Assembly (NCBI RefSeq): GCF_921293095.1
Contig: NC_060251.1
Location: 41,645,644 to 41,709,643, forward strand
Source of the DNA: Ischnura elegans
Taxonomy: Eukaryota; Arthropoda; Insecta; Odonata; Coenagrionidae
DNA length: 64,000 nucleotides
Direction of reading: 5' to 3'
Part shown: in pieces, positions 47,111-64,000 of the stretch
Position numbering within the stretch: the first letter of the stretch is position 1
How the letters are laid out: each line of letters starts with the position of its first letter
The notes under the pieces: model-generated
Databases searched by the model: none
What the model saw: the letters and a program-made list of their open reading frames with translations, nothing else
Told to the model about the DNA's origin: nothing
Position numbers and translations under genes: made by a program

Positions 47111-47579
47111 CAGTGGCGCCGACTCCATGGGGCCTGAGGGGGCCCGAGCCCCCTCAAAAGTTCGTTATGGGTGTGAGGAAAAAATGTGTCGGACTTGTCG
47201 ATTTTCTTCGAAGTGTCCAGATATCGAAATTCGAGTTATCAGGGTTCTTATGTTGTTCATATGACTCTTCTAAAATGCTTGAAAAACTTAAAACCCACTT
47301 GATGCGTAGTTTTCCGCGGCGTTGTCTAGATGATGTCTCCATGTTTCTGGGCTTCACCGCGTGGATTTTTTTTTCCTGTCGTCATAAAGAAAAATCCACG
47401 CGGTGAAGCCCAGAAACATGATGCTTAGTTTTCCGCGGCGTTGTCTAGATGAAGCGATAGACGCAGTGAAGCCCAGAAACATGGAGACATCATTAAAACT
47501 CACTTCTTATAAAATTTCCCGGGGCTAGATCCCCGGTTTGCCCCCCCCCCCCAATATTTTTTGTGAGTCGGTATCGCTG
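47111..47579. mobile_element. hAT MITE, CAGTGGCGCCGACT family, expanded copy
   Basis: Exact duplication ACAGAAGC at 47103-47110 and 47580-47587. Ends CAGTGGCGCCGACTCC and (inverted) CAGCGATACCGACTC. Contains an internal rearrangement at about 47305-47495 absent from its relatives. Confidence 0.92.
47305..47495. repeat. Internal direct/inverted duplication in the hAT MITE
   Basis: TTAGTTTTCCGCGGCGTTGT occurs twice in direct order, and CATGTTTCTGGGCTTCACCG once forward and twice inverted. Confidence 0.85.
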
Positions 47580-48068
47580 ACAGAAGCGATAAGTTAGGAG
47601 AGATCCTTTACCGATAGGAATTTGTCTTTCCCCCAGCAATGAAGAACACGAATTAATCCTAGGTGGAACGCAGTTCGCACATTCCCTTTTATTTTTTCTT
47701 CTTTTATTTTCACGGCTGTTGTCCTAACCACAGAGTGCCAAGTGATGTCATGTAACGCACGCTATAGCGATTAAACGCGAATAACGAAATAGTCGAAAGT
47801 TAAAACAAAACATACAGTATAACGGCTAAAAAATAATTTTCGACCATTTCTTTATTTATGATCGGAGCACATCGTGTTTTACATCATTCCTCTTAGCTTT
47901 TTTAGTAGTTTAAAAATATGCTATTTAGATTGAGATATTATGGGAAAGTAAAAAAAATTTAATAATTCTATTGGTTGGCTAAGGTACTTCGCGGGTCCGT
48001 GCGCCAAATTACGGTGTACATACTATAATCTACTCGGCTAAGGAGTCTCATTTTCCATAATCTTCCCT

Positions 48069-48735
48069 CCAGTGAGGTAACGAGTTTTATCGCATTATTT
48101 TTTTATCTTCTTCCTAAGTAGTTATTATACTTCTTTCTATATCTTGAAACGATTCATCAAGATAAACTATCCTTTTCAATCTAAATGCGGAGTGGCTTCT
48201 CAAGTGTAATATGAATCTTTTGAAACTGGATGAGTGATAGAAAGAAATTATGTGCACAATTTTGTTTAGCCTTGGAGCGTTCCAATATTATTTCTTACGC
48301 TACGAATACTTAATAAGTTATGTTTGCTACGTCCTCGTCAATGCTAAATGAATCGCATTGAAGCTGTTTACTCTCATTACTTGAGACACAACGACATTTT
48401 TTTTATTTTGTTACATACGTTTGACGCTCGCTTTCCAACTACTGATTTGAAAGGGAAATTCTTTATTCATCATTAATGTGATGTAGACTATGAACTATGA
48501 GTTTTTTTTACTATGGATAAGAAGTAACATTTTGAACACACTTTTTAAACTTAGTCATATGGAAAAAAGGAATTTTATAAGCGCAGTGAAGTTTTCTCGG
48601 GTTTCGCACCGGGTCAGGTCCTCCATTTCTCCTTCCAAACCAAACATTATATTAGGAATCTTATAAGTTTTTCAGGATTTATTTGATGTTTCGATTTACC
48701 CATGTATCTCTACCAACTTCCAATATCTGAAAATA
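48069..48735. repeat. Dispersed repeat B, copy 2 with small insertion
   Basis: Matches 38735-39265 in the same orientation; a roughly 60-bp segment at about 48580-48640 interrupts it and resembles one arm of the 19638-19747 fold-back. Confidence 0.7.
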
Positions 48736-48942
48736 TTTTCCTATTATTAGTGGCAGTTCATGACAACGGTATATGTTACTCCTTACCCATTCTAGAATTT
48801 CTGAATGCCAGGTATAGCTCATATAGAAATATTCCTCAGCATGCTATATGGCAAAGGTAGAAGGGTAAACGTCTCATTTCGAAGTTTAAAAAATCAAGTA
48901 TATACCCCTTGTACTCATGCGCATAGTTGCGATTTCATCACT

Positions 48943-49195
48943 TCATATTTCGCCAAGACTTAAACCTGTGGTTACTGCGGCGTAAATAATTCGAATTATT
49001 TGAGTTACCTTCCATCTATCCTATATAGTGATTAATTTTGGAGGCGATTCCAAAATTCGTGTCAATGACCTCAGGTTAAGGAAATCAAATTCGTGCAATG
49101 TTTTATTCAAAGAAACTTCAGGAGTGTCCAGTTCGCGCATTCAGGGTAGCCTTAATATGAAATCCCTCGTTCAAAAAAATCAATACGTTAGTATT
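48943..49195. repeat. Dispersed repeat A, inverted copy
   Basis: Inverted relative to 38455-38730. At 38 kb the order is A then B; here B precedes A and A is flipped, so the two units move or rearrange separately. Confidence 0.65.
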
Positions 49196-49959
49196 GTGAA
49201 GTGACAGTCTGTACGAAGGTTGCATAAAATGTCCGGTGGAAACTCGGTGTAGCCAAATTTGTTTAATTTTTTAAGTTCTTATTCATAATTGATTTTTCCC
49301 TTCGCATTTTGGTGATTTGTTAGTCGTCTATCGATATTTTCTTGATAACGTCATAGTTACCGGCTCCGTCGTCCTCATAATCCAGTCTTTGCTGGTGCAA
49401 TTGACGCGTCCCTGATCACACTTAAGCTTTAAGATGCTTCTCATTACATCTCAACTTAGTTGCCAAAAATTGCAATCATAGAGAATTTCGTTTATTTTAA
49501 TTTGGGATTTCACCTCAATTTGCATTAAAAATATTTTAAATTAATCGTATTATCAGTGAAAAACAGGTAAATAAGGATGTGAAAGAGAATAAACACGTAG
49601 GCACGATCTCTTTCAACGCCGTGCGTAGGTGTGAAAAGATTAGCTGATAGGAGTGGAGAGCTGCGTCAAATTCACAAGTGAAAGCGTTATAGTTTTTATT
49701 CTTGCTATCGCTTTGCTGAAAATCTATTCCATTTTTATGTTCAATATCGAATTCTTCTGATTTTGTCGTTCATATTTGATTGCTGGGCGTTCTAGTAATG
49801 AACGGCTAAAGAATAATTTCAACCTCCCCGCTATTGGTGCTCGATTGCTGTGAATTGGGTGCGACTGGTGCGACTCTGGTGACTAGTCGGAAGGTGAAAA
49901 CCCGCGTACGCATTTGTTTGTTTACCTCGAGAACCCCAAGAACCCCGACAAGGCCCAGA
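49196..49959. other. Unassigned sequence upstream of HIF1AN
   Basis: No exon or repeat recognised; may contain distal promoter sequence. Confidence 0.35.
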
Positions 49960-50110
49960 AATGCCTACGTGACCGGGGTAACGTTACATACCTGTTACGG
50001 TCATCAGCTTATACACTGCCGAATTACTCCTCAAAATCCGCGCCTCTTCTGTCATTGTTGTGCAGTTTGTGTTAAGAAGAAAGTGATTTGATCTTTGACG
50101 TGTAAGGCGG
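49960..50110 (+). promoter_or_regulatory. Likely HIF1AN promoter/5' leader region with two ACGTG cores
   Basis: Immediately upstream of the FIH coding start. ACGTG, the core of a hypoxia response element, occurs at 49967-49971 and 50098-50102. No TATA box recognised. Five-base cores arise by chance often, so this is only suggestive. Confidence 0.25.
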
Positions 50111-50189
50111 CTTGAATTTTGTGAGTTGGAGCGGATATAAGTGAAAAATTATATCATTCATGATCCGTCCAGCATTACTTTTTTTGAAG

Positions 50190-50249
50190 ATGTTTGCTAA
50201 TTGTGGGTGAGAGTTCTTCAAAAAACTGTGTCGCTGTATGCAATCATAA
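50190..50249 (+). promoter_or_regulatory. Two short upstream ORFs before the HIF1AN start
   Basis: ATG at 50190 opens a 6-codon ORF ending TGA at 50208-50210, and ATG at 50238 opens a 3-codon ORF ending TAA at 50247-50249, nine bases before the main ATG at 50258. Both are real only if the transcript start is upstream and this stretch is unspliced 5' leader. Confidence 0.4.
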
Positions 50250-50257
50250 TATTTAAC

Positions 50258-63086
<12,829 letters not shown>

Positions 63087-64000
63087 ATGCACCGTTGAAG
63101 GTGAGGTGCTTTGTCAATTTCAATGTGAGCTGCTGGACTTTTATTTTGGGAAATGTCTGGATCAGAGCTTGAATGACAGAGAGCCATGGTGAACCAATAT
63201 TATTGCCAACATGTATTATTGGTGAGATGGCAAAAGACTTACGATGTGTGAGGGCATTGGCTGAGGTGGAAATAGTGGTAGTTTATGGAATTCTGCATTT
63301 GTTTCCATTTTGGTCAATCCTCGTCAGCACATGTGCTTAGCAGTATTCATTGTTGGGATTTGGTCAGATTTTTTTCCAGATGGTGAAAATTTTATTTCAG
63401 CTGGCAAAATGGTCTTTTGACTTGAATGTTTTTATTGCCGACTGAATCTTTTTGAGATCCTTCTATCCTCTTTTTTTTTAAATGGCCAAGTGGCCCTTTC
63501 ATGGGCAGTGTTTTAATAATTGACATTATTTTAGGGAAAATATGAGCCAATTATGTAAGTACCTTTTCGCCATAAGACTTCCTACTTTGTGGTTAATGAA
63601 AACTTACTGATGTGACGAAGGTACTGTCCAGTGATTTCAAAAGGCTGTCCAATTTTGGATGTTTTCTGTTTTATCTAGTGCATATTTTAATTCGTGGATG
63701 CAGAGCTTTTTTTCAATGAACGTCAATGTGATAGATTGTAATTAAGTGTTTTTTATATTTGTATTGTTTGTGACTTGTGATAAAATACTTAGTCAATTCT
63801 ATTTCTGCTTTAAAATTGTTAGTCATTGCACCTTTGTTTAGATTTTACTGCTGTTACATAAAGAATGTGATTCGGACCAAAATGTGCCTGTTGGAATTCA
63901 TTGTGGTTATTAGGCCGTCGACTACTGCTGAAACAACTTGTGAATGGCAGTTTTAATCTTTCGTCATGATTTTCTATTCAATGTTTGTTCCTTCATTATA
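63087..64000 (+). other. HIF1AN 3' UTR and downstream
   Basis: AT-rich sequence after the TGA, with no second gene and no recognised repeat. The 3' end is undefined. Confidence 0.5.
63857..63862 (+). promoter_or_regulatory. Possible variant poly(A) signal CATAAA for HIF1AN
   Basis: About 770 bases after the stop codon; followed by GT-rich sequence near 63882-63906. No canonical AATAAA was seen in 63087-64000, so the true 3' end may lie beyond the window. Confidence 0.25.

Overview
Eukaryotic, almost certainly insect or other arthropod, nuclear DNA. Two multi-exon host genes with canonical GT-AG introns flank and partly contain a dense field of transposable elements (TEs). Species cannot be fixed from sequence alone; high TE load and long TE-filled introns suggest a large arthropod genome.

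Left part (4099-19466, minus strand): fourteen coding exons of an ABC transporter of subfamily C, closest to ABCC4/MRP4 (Drosophila lethal(2)03659 type). All internal exons join in phase, about 815 codons, running from just after the start codon through TMD1, a complete NBD1 and the linker into the first helices of TMD2. The start-codon exon is not found, and the rest of TMD2 plus NBD2 lie beyond the left edge.

Right part (50258-63086, plus strand): a complete six-exon gene for factor-inhibiting-HIF (FIH, HIF1AN), 353 codons, with the Fe(II) triad (H179, D181, H259) and 2-oxoglutarate residues (Y125, T176, K194) intact and a roughly 24-residue acidic tail absent from the human protein. No functional link between the two genes is implied.

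Between and inside them: at least sixteen hAT-type insertions, recognisable by CAGNG-like termini and 8-bp target duplications, including one decayed autonomous copy (40463-43471) and a short relative of it (29964-30214). There are two larger elements with decayed open reading frames of one unclassified arthropod TE protein type: 787-3851 with 35-bp perfect terminal inverted repeats (TIRs), and 34025-37451 with about 850-bp TIRs and TTAA flanks. Also present are two LINE remnants, tRNA-derived SINE remnants, a solo LTR next to a paralogous empty site, pogo/mariner-like TA elements, piggyBac-like TTAA elements, several fold-back hairpins, a THAP-domain fragment and several dispersed repeats. 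No intact host gene was recognised between 19.5 and 50.2 kb. No CRISPR array, operon or rRNA was seen.

The most informative structures are: a nested hAT pair in which one element splits the other's target duplication; a 32-bp perfect palindrome at a reading-frame break of the hAT transposase; near-identical 850-bp arms around a decayed core; and a transposon sitting in a tandem repeat whose empty site can be read directly.
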